A stretch of 10,928 nt of DNA, taken from NCBI GenBank assembly GCA_038521345.1, contig JBCBKU010000038.1, forward strand, positions 1-10,928, given 5' to 3'. The notes under the pieces were generated by a model, which saw only the letters and a list, made by a program, of their open reading frames with translations, did no database searches and was not told the DNA's origin. Positions 1 to 6,493 of the stretch are shown here, in pieces. Every line of letters starts with the position of its first letter. The stretch's first letter is position 1. Position numbers and translations under genes: made by a program. Source of the stretch: JBCBKU01 sp038521345. Its GTDB lineage: Bacteria; Pseudomonadota; Alphaproteobacteria; Rhodobacterales; Rhodobacteraceae.

Positions 1-377
1 ACTTCGCCGATCCGGCAAATGTGACGGGCGAAGCAGGACCGCCGGTGTGGTGGGTCCAGTATTATCTGCATCTGCTCGGACCGCTGCTGCAATGGATCGA
101 CATGTTGTTCATCCACCGCAATCTGCGCGCATTCAGAGCGGCCTTTGCTGGACTATTCGCGGTGATCCTCGTCTACATTCTCTGGGTCGAAATCGTGGTC
201 GGGCCATTCAACGATTCACCATTCGGAGAGATCACCGATGGCCTGCCATATCCGTTCTTGAACGACCTGGTATTAGCTGAGCGCGGGATCTTCTATGTCC
301 AGACGACAATATCTGCCTTCGTCGTACTGGGTGTAATCTGGGGCCTTAGCCGCCTTCTGCGTCGAGCAACGCCTTAA
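1..377 (+). CDS. FAR-17a/AIG1-like (Pr6Pr-type) membrane protein, 3' fragment
   Basis: The reading frame is open from base 3 to the TAA at 375-377, so this is the C-terminal end (about 124 residues) of a gene that begins left of the window; the GTG at 21 is probably internal. The visible part has three hydrophobic segments and a positively charged C-terminus (LLRR). By eye it follows the C-terminal half of the FAR-17a/AIG1 family: a His in the YYLHLLGP segment (codon at 69-71) where the family has its conserved His, then YILWV, then a loop ending in PYPFL, then ERGIFY and a last helix. Animal members AIG1 and ADTRP are threonine hydrolases of fatty-acid esters of hydroxy fatty acids, using a Thr and a His; the Thr would lie outside the window. 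Bacterial relatives (often named Pr6Pr family) have no settled function. Family assignment is from motif memory; enzymatic activity is inference. Its 3' end overlaps the converging SDR gene by 32 bases. Confidence 0.7.
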   Translation, partial: FADPANVTGEAGPPVWWVQYYLHLLGPLLQWIDMLFIHRNLRAFRAAFAGLFAVILVYILWVEIVVGPFNDSPFGEITDGLPYPFLNDLVLAERGIFYVQTTISAFVVLGVIWGLSRLLRRATP

Positions 378-1206
378 GGCCTTCGCGATACGTCGGATAA
401 GCAAGACGAACCCCAAGCTCGTCCTTGATTCGGTCGTTTCGAACTTTCTTCGATTCTGCGTAGAAGCTTCGCGCCATTGGGGTCATCTCGGCCGCGTCAA
501 ACGGCGTTTCAGGCGGAACCGGCAGGCCCAGGAGTTCGGCTGCATGGGCCAGAACGTCCTGCGGTGGCGCCGGCTCATCATCGCACACATTGTAGATGGC
601 GCCGGCGCTGGGCCGTGCTATCGATGCCTCGAGGACTGAGGCAATATCGTCAACATGGATCCGGCTGAACACTTGACCGGGCTTCACGATCCGCCGCGCC
701 GTCCCTGCCCGTACCTTTGCAAACGGCCCGCGCCCGGGTCCATAGATCCCGGCAAGACGGAAGATATGAAGCGGCAGATCGGCAGAATCGGCCAGATGTC
801 GCCACGCAGCCTCAGCGTCTACACGCCGAGCGCCGCGCGTGGTCGCCGGCGTGAGAGGCGCGCTCTCGTCGATCCATGCCCCACCATGGTCGCCGTAGAC
901 ACCGGTGGTCGACAGATAACCAAGCCATTTGATTCCAGTCAGCTCGCGGATCAAGTGGCCAGCTCCGGCAAGAACCGGGTCGCCTTCGTCACTCGGTGCC
1001 GCAGATGTGAGAACATGCGTGGCCTCGGAAAGAGGTCCGGCAATCTCGGCACCAGGCCATACAAGTGCCTCGATCCCGGTCGCGCGCAAGTTATCCGCCT
1101 TTTCTTCTGAGCGCGTGGTCCCGATCACTCGCCATCCCTTCGCCAGAAGCCGCTGGCCCAACACGCGGGCTGAGAAGCCGTGCCCAAATGAGAACAGAGT
1201 TTTCAT
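346..1206 (-). CDS. YeeZ-like extended SDR (NAD(P)-binding epimerase-type) protein
   Basis: A 286-residue Rossmann-fold protein if started at the ATG at 1204-1206, which puts the nucleotide-binding strand at the N-terminus (MKTLFSFGHG), as in this family. A GTG at 1237-1239 would add 11 unlikely residues. The glycine-rich loop is GHGFSA at residues 8-13, a GxGxxA variant. Further on are an STTGVYGD segment, FRLAGIYGPGRG, and an IHVDDIA segment, all typical of extended SDRs related to E. coli YeeZ and nucleoside-diphosphate-sugar epimerases. The usual catalytic YxxxK is not seen: its place is taken by a stretch like RRVDAEAAW, which agrees with the YeeZ-type subgroup rather than with active epimerases. 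Substrate and reaction are unknown. It lies 39 bases after the arsC stop on the same strand, so the two are probably co-transcribed. No clear Shine-Dalgarno sequence precedes either start. Confidence 0.8.
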   Translation of the reverse strand: MKTLFSFGHGFSARVLGQRLLAKGWRVIGTTRSEEKADNLRATGIEALVWPGAEIAGPLSEATHVLTSAAPSDEGDPVLAGAGHLIRELTGIKWLGYLSTTGVYGDHGGAWIDESAPLTPATTRGARRVDAEAAWRHLADSADLPLHIFRLAGIYGPGRGPFAKVRAGTARRIVKPGQVFSRIHVDDIASVLEASIARPSAGAIYNVCDDEPAPPQDVLAHAAELLGLPVPPETPFDAAEMTPMARSFYAESKKVRNDRIKDELGVRLAYPTYREGLKALLDAEGG

Positions 1207-1245
1207 CGAACCATCGATGACGGCAGGGATCGGTTGCACAAGGCC

Positions 1246-1671
1246 CTAGCCAGTTGCCCGATTGCCATCAACATCGATAATCAGCTCCCCGTCCTCTTTG
1301 GCGTAGGGTCCCGGAGGCCATTGATCGAGCAAGTCCAGCACCGCCTCAGACGGCCGACAAAGCCGAACACCCTTCGGTGTCGCGACGAGGGGCCGGTTCA
1401 CGAGGATCGGGTGTTCCAACATTGCATCCAGTATCGTGTCGTCGGAAACATCGTCCTTTGTAAGGCCAAGCTCTGCCGCGGGCGACTTCGAGACGCGCAG
1501 CGCCGACTTCGGAGTGAGATCGGCTGCGGCAAACAGCGCCAGCAACTGTGGGCGCGTCCAGCCGGTCTGAAGATACTCGATTACCTCCGGCGCATATCCG
1601 GCGTCGCGGATTATGGCGAGAACGTTCCGCGACGTTCCGCAATCTGGATTGTGATGGATGACGACGGCCAT
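1246..1671 (-). CDS. arsC: Arsenate reductase, glutaredoxin-dependent (ArsC)
   Basis: A cytoplasmic 141-residue protein, the usual length for the plasmid R773-type ArsC family, which reduces arsenate to arsenite using glutathione and glutaredoxin (EC 1.20.4.1). The catalytic cysteine is Cys11 in NPDCGTSRN. The residues matching the R773 arginines are all there: Arg59 (ALRV), Arg93 (HPILVNRP) and Arg106 (RLCRPSE). The C-terminal YAKEDGE also matches. The start at 1669-1671 is well supported: reading on the minus strand, AAGGAGA lies four bases upstream (complement of 1676-1682). It is followed by the SDR gene on the same strand and is divergent from ade. No arsR, arsB or acr3 gene is visible here, so arsenic resistance is not shown by context; the family also includes stand-alone ArsC/YffB-like members of unclear substrate. 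The full arginine set favours a true arsenate reductase. Confidence 0.9.
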   Translation of the reverse strand: MAVVIHHNPDCGTSRNVLAIIRDAGYAPEVIEYLQTGWTRPQLLALFAAADLTPKSALRVSKSPAAELGLTKDDVSDDTILDAMLEHPILVNRPLVATPKGVRLCRPSEAVLDLLDQWPPGPYAKEDGELIIDVDGNRATG

Positions 1672-1772
1672 GCTGTCTCCTTCGATCCGCCAGCCCGGCG
1701 GTGTTTCGTATCAGTCAGATGAAACTTTTGGCAGGCCCTTGCACCCGCCTCCGTCTTCTGGACACTTGGTTC

Positions 1773-3575
1773 ATGGACGGGCGCCCTCTGACATCCTGGG
1801 CCGACAGCGCCGCAACGCTTGTCGACGTTGCCGCCGGACGGCGGCCTGCGGATCTTGTGGTCCGACAAGGGCGTCTCGTCAACGTACAGACGCGGGAAGT
1901 TCTCAACGGATACGATATTGCCGTGGCCGAAGGGCGGTTCGCCTACGTTGGCACGGACGCCAAGCATTGCGTGGGCGAGGCGACCGAAGTCGTTCATGCC
2001 GAAGGCCGCTATGTGGTCCCGGGCCTTTGCGACGGGCACATGCACATTGAATCCGGCATGCTAACGCCGGCCGAGTTTGCACGCGCGGTTATTCCGCACG
2101 GCACGACGACCATGTTCGTCGATCCACACGAGATCGCGAACGTGTTCGGGTTGCGCGGCGTGCGGCTGATGCATGACGAAGCGCTTATGCAGCCCGTGTC
2201 CATTTTTGTGCAGATGCCGTCCTGCGCGCCCTCTGCGCCGGGTCTCGAGACGACGGGGTTCGAGATCTCGGCCGAAGACGTGGCCGAGGCCATGGCGTGG
2301 CCCGGGATCATAGGACTAGGCGAGATGATGAACTTCCCGGGCGTCGCCGCTGGGGATCCCCAAATGCTGGCCGAGATCGCGGCCACCCAGCGGGCCGGAA
2401 AGGTGGTCGGCGGTCACTACGCGTCGCCTGATCTTGGCCTCGCGTTTCATGCCTATGCCGCAGGTGGACCCGCCGACGACCACGAAGGGACGTCCGAGGC
2501 GGATGCGGTTGCACGCGCCCGCCAGGGATTGCGCGCCATGCTCCGGCTTGGGTCCGCCTGGTACGATGTTAAAGCACAGATCACGGCGGTGACCGAGAAG
2601 GGCCTTGATCCGCGGAACTTCATCCTTTGCACCGACGATTGCCATTCCGGCACGCTGGTCAACGAAGGGCATATGAACCGGGTTGTTCGGCATGCGATCA
2701 ATTGCGGGGCCGATCCGGTTCTAGCGCTTCAGATGGCAACCATCAACACGGCGACGCATTTCGGGCTCGAACGCGAAATCGGGTCAATCGCACCCGGTCG
2801 CCGGGCCGACATGATCCTGACCACTGATCTTGTGTCTTTGCCGGTCGACGTCGTGTTCGCCCGTGGAATCCGGGTTGCTGAAAAGGGCAATTGCCTGGTT
2901 GAGTGCCCGCACATCGATTGGCCGACCGATGTCCGGCAATCCGTTCGGATGGCCGGCGACGTGTCAGCGGAAGGATTCGAAGTGGCCGCGCCGGAAGGCG
3001 CGAACCAGGTTACGGCCCGGGTGATCGGTGTCGTCGAAAATCAGGCACCGACAAAAGCGCTGACCGCAGCGCTGCCTGTCGAAGGCGGCAAGGTCCAGAT
3101 TGCAGGAGACGTAGCGCGCATTGCACTGGTCGAACGCCACCGGGCGACGGGCGATGTCACGAACGGGTTCGTGTCCGGCTTCGGTTACGCGCCTGGTGTG
3201 GCAGTGGCATCTACGGTCGCGCATGACAGCCATCACATGATTGTTGTGGGCACCGACACAGGGATGATGGCTCGGGCCGCGAACCGGCTGCGTGAGATCG
3301 GCGGCGGTGTGACAGTCTGGAAAGACGGCGCAGAGCTGGCACTTGTCGAATTGCCGATCGCAGGGCTGATGTCGGACCGTCCCGCACCCGAGGTCGCGGA
3401 AAAGGCCGAAGCGATGGTAACGGCGATGGAAGTTTGCGGGTGCACGCTCAACAACGCCTATATGCAGCACTCGCTATTGGCTCTGGTGGTGATACCGGAA
3501 TTGCGAATATCGGATCTTGGTTTGGTCGATGTCACCCGGTTCGAGATCACCGAATTGCTTGAGGACACGCCATGA
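1773..3575 (+). CDS. ade: Adenine deaminase
   Basis: A 600-residue amidohydrolase-superfamily enzyme that deaminates adenine to hypoxanthine and ammonia (EC 3.5.4.2) in the cytoplasm. It has the family's two parts: a metal-dependent catalytic domain and an adenine-deaminase C-terminal domain from roughly residue 400. Metal-site motifs are easy to see: GHMHIES with His89 and His91, the GLGEMMNFPG segment with Glu184, His215 in GGHY, DDHEGTS with His237, and CTDD with Asp288-289. The C-terminal part has GFVSGFGY, VAHDSHH and NNAYMQHSL, all typical. I chose the ATG at 1773 because it gives the usual family length; in-frame GTG at 1701 and ATG at 1719 would add 24 or 18 poorly family-like residues and lack a ribosome binding site. 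Upstream of 1773 only a weak GGA is seen. The gene overlaps amn by four bases (ATGA), showing an operon. Members of this rhodobacterial subgroup are annotated by homology, so substrate preference is inferred. Confidence 0.93.
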   Translation: MDGRPLTSWADSAATLVDVAAGRRPADLVVRQGRLVNVQTREVLNGYDIAVAEGRFAYVGTDAKHCVGEATEVVHAEGRYVVPGLCDGHMHIESGMLTPAEFARAVIPHGTTTMFVDPHEIANVFGLRGVRLMHDEALMQPVSIFVQMPSCAPSAPGLETTGFEISAEDVAEAMAWPGIIGLGEMMNFPGVAAGDPQMLAEIAATQRAGKVVGGHYASPDLGLAFHAYAAGGPADDHEGTSEADAVARARQGLRAMLRLGSAWYDVKAQITAVTEKGLDPRNFILCTDDCHSGTLVNEGHMNRVVRHAINCGADPVLALQMATINTATHFGLEREIGSIAPGRRADMILTTDLVSLPVDVVFARGIRVAEKGNCLVECPHIDWPTDVRQSVRMAGDVSAEGFEVAAPEGANQVTARVIGVVENQAPTKALTAALPVEGGKVQIAGDVARIALVERHRATGDVTNGFVSGFGYAPGVAVASTVAHDSHHMIVVGTDTGMMARAANRLREIGGGVTVWKDGAELALVELPIAGLMSDRPAPEVAEKAEAMVTAMEVCGCTLNNAYMQHSLLALVVIPELRISDLGLVDVTRFEITELLEDTP

Positions 3576-5056
3576 ATGCCTCTGACCCCAACCTTCCAGT
3601 TCTTTCGCCACCGATCCCTTCACCGGAATCGTTCTCGGACCCGGCGGCGGCGGTTGAACGGCTGATCGATCTCTACGAAACCGCGTCCCGTTTCTTAACC
3701 GAACGCTTCAGCCAAACCCTGTCCGGCGGTTCGACGGGTGCACGCTACCGGGCATTCTATCCTGAGGTCCGCCTCCGGGTGACTAGCTACGTCTCGGTCG
3801 ACAGCCGCCTAAGCTTCGGCCATGTGGTCGAACCGGGCTCGTTCGCAATAACTGTGACGCGTCCCGATCTCTTCCGGAACTACCTGGAACAGCAGATTGG
3901 GCTCTTGATCGAGAACCACCGCGTTCCCGTTGTTATCGGCGCCTCGGAAACTCCGATGCCGGTGCACTTTGCCGTCGCAAACGTGCCTGATCTGACCGTC
4001 CCACAGGAAGGGGCGCTTGAGTTCACGCTGCGCGATGTATTCGACGTGCCAGACTTGTCCACGACGCACGACGATATTGTCAACGGTTACGGCTACGTGA
4101 ACGAGGACGGGTCACGACCTTTGGGACCGTTCACGGCCCAGCGGGTAGATTACTCGCTTGCCCGTCTGTCACACTACACCGCAACTGCCGCCGACCACTT
4201 TCAGAACCATGTACTCTTCACGAATTACCAATTCTACGTCGACGAATTCGAGATCACGGCGCGGAATTTGCTGGCGGACAAAAGCCTCGGATACACTGCG
4301 TTCGTTGGTCCCGGAAACCACGTGATCACCGAGGCCGACGCACCTCTTCCTGAGCCCGAGAAGCTGCCCCAGATGCCCAGCTATCATCTGAGGCGAGAGA
4401 ACGGCTCGGGTATCACTCTGGTCAACATCGGTGTCGGTCCGTCCAACGCAAAAACGGCCACGGATCATATCGCGGTTTTGCGCCCCCATGCATGGCTGAT
4501 GCTGGGCCATTGCGCCGGTCTTCGAAATTCCCAGCGCCTTGGCGACTTCGTGCTGGCACACGGATATCTTCGCGAGGATCACGTCTTGGACGACGATCTT
4601 CCCGTCTGGGTGCCAATACCTCCCCTCGCCGAAATCCAGATCGCACTCGAACGGGCAGTGGCCGATGTCAGCGCACTGGAAGGCTATGAGCTAAAGCGGA
4701 TCATGCGAACGGGAACCGTCGCCACGATCGACAATCGGAACTGGGAATTGCGGGATCAATCGGGTCCGGTACAAAGGCTAAGCCAAAGCCGGGCGATCGC
4801 ACTCGATATGGAAAGCGCGACAATCGCGGCGAACGGATTTCGGTTTCGGGTGCCTTACGGAACGCTTCTTTGCGTTTCGGACAAGCCGCTGCACGGCGAG
4901 CTGAAGCTTCCGGGCATGGCTTCGGACTTCTATCGAACCCAGGTGGCTCGCCACTTGCAGATCGGAATTCGGGCGATGGAAACCATCAGGAAGATGCCGC
5001 TGGAGCGAATCCATTCGCGCAAGCTCAGAAGCTTCGAAGAGACTGCATTCCTCTAG
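3572..5056 (+). CDS. amn: AMP nucleosidase
   Basis: A 494-residue protein of the size and layout of E. coli Amn, which hydrolyses AMP to adenine and ribose-5-phosphate (EC 3.2.2.4). An AMP-nucleosidase N-terminal domain (about residues 25-190, with FGHVVEPGSF and ITVTRPDLFRNYL) precedes a nucleoside-phosphorylase-fold catalytic domain. Segments nearly identical to the E. coli enzyme as I remember it include RRVDYSLARL-like at 190-199, FTNYQFYVDEF (216-226), VNIGVGPSNAKT (284-295), GHCAGLR (312-318), TGTVATIDNRNWELR (380-394), LDMESATIAA (411-420) and CVSDKPLHGE (434-443). The ATG overlaps the ade stop, and GAGGA at 3561-3565 lies six bases before it. Its product adenine is the substrate of the upstream gene's enzyme, so the operon can carry AMP through to hypoxanthine. 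In E. coli the enzyme is allosterically activated by MgATP and inhibited by phosphate; whether that holds here cannot be read from the sequence. Confidence 0.95.
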   Translation: MNASDPNLPVLSPPIPSPESFSDPAAAVERLIDLYETASRFLTERFSQTLSGGSTGARYRAFYPEVRLRVTSYVSVDSRLSFGHVVEPGSFAITVTRPDLFRNYLEQQIGLLIENHRVPVVIGASETPMPVHFAVANVPDLTVPQEGALEFTLRDVFDVPDLSTTHDDIVNGYGYVNEDGSRPLGPFTAQRVDYSLARLSHYTATAADHFQNHVLFTNYQFYVDEFEITARNLLADKSLGYTAFVGPGNHVITEADAPLPEPEKLPQMPSYHLRRENGSGITLVNIGVGPSNAKTATDHIAVLRPHAWLMLGHCAGLRNSQRLGDFVLAHGYLREDHVLDDDLPVWVPIPPLAEIQIALERAVADVSALEGYELKRIMRTGTVATIDNRNWELRDQSGPVQRLSQSRAIALDMESATIAANGFRFRVPYGTLLCVSDKPLHGELKLPGMASDFYRTQVARHLQIGIRAMETIRKMPLERIHSRKLRSFEETAFL

Positions 5057-5065
5057 AAAAGCCCC

Positions 5066-5091
5066 AAATCGTGCCCAAAACAGCACGTTTT
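5066..5091 (+). terminator. Probable intrinsic terminator of the ade-amn operon
   Basis: Ten bases after the amn stop, CGTGC (5070-5074) can pair perfectly with GCACG (5083-5087) around an 8-base loop. The run TTTT (5088-5091) follows at once, and AAA at 5066-5068 can extend the helix into the U tract past a bulged T5069. The stem core is only five base pairs, so it is a modest terminator, but its place is right. Confidence 0.5.
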
Positions 5092-5166
5092 GCGCCCGAA
5101 ACAGGCAGAATTCACAGCACAAATCGTTGTGTTCACCGACAATATGCAGTTAACTCGCTCTAATCA

Positions 5167-5183
5167 CCCCCAAGTGAAGGGGG
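5167..5183 (+). promoter_or_regulatory. CCCCC/GGGGG hairpin in the hup leader
   Basis: Five C (5167-5171) and five G (5179-5183) flank the 7-base loop AAGTGAA, eight bases before the GAGGAG ribosome binding site of the HU-like gene. No U tract follows (CTTTAAC), so it does not look like a terminator. It may stabilise the mRNA leader or modulate access to the start site; this is inference. I found no convincing -35/-10 pair in the 147-base amn/hup gap, though TTGTGT at 5127-5132 with TTAACT at 5150-5155 (17-base spacing) is a poor candidate. Confidence 0.35.
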
Positions 5184-5203
5184 CTTTAACGAGGAGAGCA
5201 CCC

Positions 5204-5491
5204 ATGGCGAAACCCATGACCAAGACCCAGCTCGTCGCCGCACTGGCCGAGGAAATGGGCAGTGACAAGAAGTCGGCGAGCACGGCACTTGATGCATTGA
5301 CGGGGCTGATCACGCGGGAAGTCTCCAGTGGCGGCGCCGTGACCCTTCCGGGCGTTGGCAAGTTCTATTGCCGTGAACGCCCGGCGCGCATGGTGCGCAA
5401 CCCAGCCACCGGCGAACAAATTCAGAAAGAAGCCGATAAAGTCGTGAAAATCACGATTGCCAAGGCCCTGAAGGACAGTGTTAACGACTGA
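5204..5491 (+). CDS. hup: HU-family DNA-binding protein
   Basis: A basic 95-residue protein of HU/IHF size that binds DNA as a dimer and shapes the nucleoid. It has the family order: an N-terminal helical part (residues about 5-45) starting MTKTQLVAALAEEMG, then the strand GAVTLPGVGKF, the DNA-gripping arm with ARMVRNPATGE (the conserved Arg-Asn-Pro whose proline intercalates in the minor groove), and a final KVVKITIAKALKDSV helix. The ATG at 5204 is chosen because GAGGAG at 5191-5196 lies seven bases before it and the family alignment begins there; the open frame back to 5090 has no such support. It is less close to E. coli HupA/HupB than to a stand-alone rhodobacterial HU-like paralogue that I remember with this same N-terminus, so its role may differ from the main HU. 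It carries its own strong terminator downstream. Confidence 0.93.
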   Translation: MAKPMTKTQLVAALAEEMGSDKKSASTALDALTGLITREVSSGGAVTLPGVGKFYCRERPARMVRNPATGEQIQKEADKVVKITIAKALKDSVND

Positions 5492-5511
5492 TCCGAGTCG
5501 GACCATTTCGG

Positions 5512-5542
5512 AAAGAGGGGTCGCCACGCGCGGCCCCTTTTT
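5512..5542 (+). terminator. Strong intrinsic terminator after hup
   Basis: AGGGGTCGC (5516-5524) pairs with GCGGCCCCT (5530-5538) to give nine base pairs, one of them a T-G wobble, around the loop CACGC. Five T (5538-5542) follow directly, and A5512-5514 can pair on into the T run. It lies 20 bases after the hup stop. Its end is only 12 bases before the start codon of the EamA-family gene. Confidence 0.88.
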
Positions 5543-5554
5543 CGTGGGGGAGAT

Positions 5555-6424
5555 ATGGACACCCGAGCGCTCTTGATGGGTCTGGCCTTTGCGGTGATGT
5601 GGTCATCCGCATTTACCTCGGCCCGAATTCTTGTAGCTGATGCGGCGCCGATCTGGACCTTGGCCATACGGTTCGTGGTGGCGGGGCTGATCGGAGTCGG
5701 GGTAGGTCTCGCTACCGGAGGCCAGTTTCGTCTGAGCCGGGCTCAGTGGCTGGCGGTGGTGATCTTCGGGATTTGCCAGAACGCGCTGTATCTCGGTCTG
5801 AACTTCGTCGCAATGCAAACTGTCACTGCCTCGGTCGCGGCGATCGTTGCATCAACGATGCCGCTTCTTGTGGCAGTGGCGAGCCTGTTTGGCCTTAGCG
5901 AGCGCTTGCGACCTGTTGGCGTCCTTGGATTGGTCGCTGGATTTGCAGGCGTCGCGCTTGTGATGGGCTCCCGCATCTCGGCAGGGGTCGACCTTTTCGG
6001 ATTGGGACTTTGCGTGGTCGGTGTTCTGGCCTTGACCATGGCAACTTTGGCGATGCGCGGAACGGGGTCCGGCGGCAACGTCATGACGATTGTGGGCCTG
6101 CAGATGATCGTAGGTGCCATTCCATTGACCGTTTATGCCGTCGTCAACGAGCCGTTCTTCCTCGAGTTCGGCCCGACGTGGGGGCTCGCGTTCGCCTATA
6201 CAACTTTGGTGCCCGGTTTGTTGGCAACCTGGGTCTGGTTTCAGCTGGTGAACAGAATTGGCCCCGTGCGTGCGGCTACGTTCCACTTTCTGAACCCGTT
6301 TCTTGGCGTTGCCATTGCGGCGATCCTGCTTGGTGAACGACTAGGCACGCGCGATGTGATGGGCGTTGCCATCATCGCCGGCGGAATCCTCATTGTTCAG
6401 CTGTCGCGGCCGCTCCGGCGCTGA
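5555..6424 (+). CDS. EamA/DMT-family transporter
   Basis: A 289-residue, very hydrophobic inner-membrane protein with about ten predicted helices arranged as two EamA repeats, the hallmark of drug/metabolite transporters. The first repeat ends with GLNFVAMQTVTASVAAIVAS followed by TMPLLVAVASLFGLSERL; the second ends with NRIGPVRAATFHFLNPFLGV and AAILLGERL, the matching place in the internal duplication. The C-terminus is short and basic (SRPLRR). Such proteins export amino acids, metabolites or drugs; the substrate cannot be told from sequence. The ATG at 5555 has GGGGGAG at 5546-5552, close to the start but usable. The gene begins just after the hup terminator, so it depends either on read-through or on a promoter inside the end of hup (a weak candidate is TTGCCA at 5457-5462 with GTTAAC at 5480-5485). 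Confidence 0.9.
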   Translation: MDTRALLMGLAFAVMWSSAFTSARILVADAAPIWTLAIRFVVAGLIGVGVGLATGGQFRLSRAQWLAVVIFGICQNALYLGLNFVAMQTVTASVAAIVASTMPLLVAVASLFGLSERLRPVGVLGLVAGFAGVALVMGSRISAGVDLFGLGLCVVGVLALTMATLAMRGTGSGGNVMTIVGLQMIVGAIPLTVYAVVNEPFFLEFGPTWGLAFAYTTLVPGLLATWVWFQLVNRIGPVRAATFHFLNPFLGVAIAAILLGERLGTRDVMGVAIIAGGILIVQLSRPLRR

Positions 6425-6434
6425 CGCGCATGTG

Positions 6435-6453
6435 AACGCAATGAAGGCGTTTT
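6435..6453 (+). terminator. Weak hairpin between the EamA gene and ccdA
   Basis: AACGC (6435-6439) pairs with GCGTT (6447-6451) across a 7-base loop, and the T run 6450-6453 overlaps the stem end. It is 10 bases past the EamA-family stop. The helix is short and its U tract partly paired, so this is a tentative terminator. Confidence 0.3.
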
Positions 6454-6493
6454 GGGGTGACGGACACATCGTCGTACCCTTATTTGCTCCGCA

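Noticed and set aside
1207..1239. GTG start at 1237-1239 for the SDR gene
   Set aside because: It adds 11 residues before the Rossmann strand, whereas family members begin directly with that strand. It is not fully excluded because neither start has a clear ribosome site.
655..1722. Long plus-strand open frames (655-1110, 929-1249, 1234-1722)
   Set aside because: They lie opposite the SDR and arsC genes, have Arg/Pro/Cys-rich composition typical of antisense frames in GC-rich DNA, and show no family motif or ribosome site.
1701..1772. Longer ade start at GTG 1701 or ATG 1719
   Set aside because: The extra residues do not resemble the family N-terminus, and neither start has a ribosome site; ATG 1773 gives the usual length.
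1672..1772. Divergent promoters between arsC and ade
   Set aside because: TTGGCA at 1728-1733 looks like a -35 box, but no -10 box lies at a workable distance on either strand; nothing can be supported.
5090..5203. Upstream extension of the HU-like frame
   Set aside because: The extension crosses the leader and hairpin, has no ribosome site, and the HU fold begins at MAKPMTK.
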